From Dehalococcoidia bacterium (GTDB lineage: Bacteria > Chloroflexota > Dehalococcoidia > Tepidiformales > Tepidiformaceae): 64,000 nucleotides of DNA. Position numbers and translations under genes: made by a program. Shown here piece after piece: positions 62,742-64,000 of this stretch. The stretch covers positions 48,469 to 112,468 of the forward strand of contig JADLBC010000049.1 of NCBI GenBank assembly GCA_020847985.1, read 5' to 3'. The first letter of the stretch is position 1, and the number at the start of each line of letters is the position of its first letter. The notes beneath the pieces are model-generated. The model made no database searches. It had not been told where the DNA came from and saw only the letters and a list, made by a program, of their open reading frames with translations.

Positions 62742-64000
62742 ATGACGGCACCGGTGCAGGACGCGACAACCGGCGAACAACCGGTGCACGGCGGCACCTT
62801 CGCCGCGCTGCACTACGACGGCTACCGCCGCCTGCTGCTCGGCACCACGCTCTCCAATGGCGGGCAGTGGCTCCAGCAGGTCACCGTTAGCTGGCTCGCG
62901 TACGACATCACCGGCACGGGCACCGCCGTCGGCACCGTTAACCTCTTTCGTTCGTTCGCGACCCTCGGGCTCGCGCCCTGGGCGGGGCTCGCCGTCGACC
63001 GCGTGACGCCCCGCCGGCTGATCGTGGCGATCAACCTGTGGCTCAGCATCATCAGTGCCATTGTCGGTGCCATCCTTCTCGGGGGCGAACGGCACCTGCT
63101 GCTGCTCTTCGCCTTCGCGTTCTGCAGCGGCGCCGCGACCGCGATCGACCAGCCATTGCGGCAGGCGGCCGTCTTCCTGCTGGTGCCGAGACCCGTCGCG
63201 CCGAACGCCGTCGCGCTGATGCAGACAGGGTGGGGGCTGATGCGATCGGTCGGGCCCGCGGTGGGCGGCGTGCTCATCGCGCTGGCCGGGCCGGGCGGGA
63301 ACTTCCTCCTGCAGGCGGCGCTCTACGTCCTGATTCTGCTGAACGGCCTCACCATCGCGTTCCCGCACCGGCCGGCCGCCGGGGGCGGGCCATCGTTCTT
63401 CCGCAACCTGGCCGAGGGCATTCGCTACGTGAAGGGCGCCGCCGACACGCGCACCTTCGTGATGATGGGCTGGATTCTCCCGCTGCTCATCATCCCCACG
63501 TTCACGGCGCTGCCGCCCATCTACGCGAAGGAGGTCTTCCACGGCGGCTCGCTGACGCTGGGGCTGCTCCTTTCGGCGGTCGGTGTGGGTGCGATCGTGG
63601 GCGGGCTGTTCACGGCGTCGCTAAGCCAGGTCGACCGGCGAGGCGTCGTCCAGCTCGCCGGGCTCTTCTTCCTGAGCCTGTCACTGTGCGGCTTCGCCCT
63701 GTCGCGGAACCTGCCGCTGGCGCTGGCGATGCTCGCGCTCTCGGGCTTCTGCGAGATGATCTTCCTGACCTCGAACCAGACGCTGCTCCAGCTTTCGATC
63801 CCGGATGAGCTGCGCGGCCGCGTGACGAGCATCGTGAGCCTGAACATGGGACTTTCGCCCCTGGGCGCGCTCTACGCGGGCGCGGGGTCGGATTGGCTCG
63901 GGCCGGCGGCCATCACGCTCATCCTCAGCGGCGCCGCCGGTACGCTCGCAGTGCTCATCCTCATCTTTTCACCCACGGTGCGGGACTACCGCATCAGCCG
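62742..64000 (+). CDS. MFS transporter (EntS/MFS_3 type), cut by window edge
   Basis: The frame runs from ATG 62742 to the right edge (419 codons, no stop), so the C-terminus is missing. About 12 membrane segments are expected and most are seen (LIVAINLWLSIISAIVGAIL; LLLLFAFAFCSGAATAIDQP; FLLQAALYVLILLNGLTIAF). The loop WAGLAVDRVTPRR after helix 2 is the MFS motif A, and PDELRGRVTSIVSLNMGLSP is typical for the EntS/MFS_3 exporter group. An efflux role is likely, substrate unknown. It is divergent from ppdK. Confidence 0.88.
   Translation, partial: MTAPVQDATTGEQPVHGGTFAALHYDGYRRLLLGTTLSNGGQWLQQVTVSWLAYDITGTGTAVGTVNLFRSFATLGLAPWAGLAVDRVTPRRLIVAINLWLSIISAIVGAILLGGERHLLLLFAFAFCSGAATAIDQPLRQAAVFLLVPRPVAPNAVALMQTGWGLMRSVGPAVGGVLIALAGPGGNFLLQAALYVLILLNGLTIAFPHRPAAGGGPSFFRNLAEGIRYVKGAADTRTFVMMGWILPLLIIPTFTALPPIYAKEVFHGGSLTLGLLLSAVGVGAIVGGLFTASLSQVDRRGVVQLAGLFFLSLSLCGFALSRNLPLALAMLALSGFCEMIFLTSNQTLLQLSIPDELRGRVTSIVSLNMGLSPLGALYAGAGSDWLGPAAITLILSGAAGTLAVLILIFSPTVRDYRIS

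Overview
This window is high-GC, gene-dense chromosomal DNA. I infer a member of the Chloroflexota, most likely a Tepidiforma-like lineage of the Dehalococcoidia. The inference rests on GC content, the DnaG zinc motif of the Thermus/Chloroflexus type (C-F-G-x-C), a large load of class III CoA-transferases, and sigma70-type promoters with -10 boxes such as TATAAT, TACAAT and TAGACT. No rRNA gene is present to prove it. I see no insertion sequence, prophage or CRISPR array.

Layout. 1-5.5 kb: a secreted protein cut by the left edge, a CtpA-type S41 protease, a FliA/WhiG-type sigma factor, a winged-helix regulator with a degenerate receiver domain, endonuclease IV and a small unknown protein. 5.5-10.1 kb: a glmS self-cleaving ribozyme in the leader of glmS, then ppsA with its own promoter. 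10-18.5 kb: an ABM-like protein, an HD-type dNTPase, a membrane-anchored SH3/CARDB-like protein, DnaG primase, an orphan sensor kinase and a short cysteinyl-tRNA synthetase-like enzyme. 18.5-25.3 kb: a two-domain CoA-transferase, a methyltransferase, a HipA-like kinase with its DUF3037 partner, ComM/YifB and an SGNH hydrolase.

25.4-39.6 kb is a catabolic island. A minus-strand set (two MaoC-type hotdog proteins, two enoyl-CoA hydratases, two CoA-transferases) faces a LysR regulator. A plus-strand run follows: a peptide/opine-type ABC transporter (binding lipoprotein and two permeases, no ATPase), two more CoA-transferases and a hotdog protein. Together they look like uptake, CoA activation and beta-oxidation-like processing of an unknown carboxylic acid. 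39.7-45.4 kb: DinB-like protein, three TetR regulators, mgsA, proS, dtd, and an FmdB-type zinc-ribbon gene preceded by a perfect CIRCE (HrcA) operator.

45.5-64 kb: tRNA-Ser(UGA), sucC without sucD, an SDR, two unknown proteins, a Baeyer-Villiger-type monooxygenase, another CoA-transferase, a carboxylesterase, a dual-specificity phosphatase, a fatty acid desaturase, a DEAD-box helicase, infA, another hotdog protein, ppdK and an MFS transporter cut by the right edge.

Regulatory signals are unusually readable: a glmS ribozyme, a CIRCE element with a -35 box in its spacer, several complete -35/-10 promoters, clear intrinsic terminators, and a recurring pattern in which a -10-like hexamer lies 6-7 bases before the start codon, suggesting leaderless mRNAs. 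Two genes (DEAD-box helicase and one TetR) seem to use non-standard start codons.
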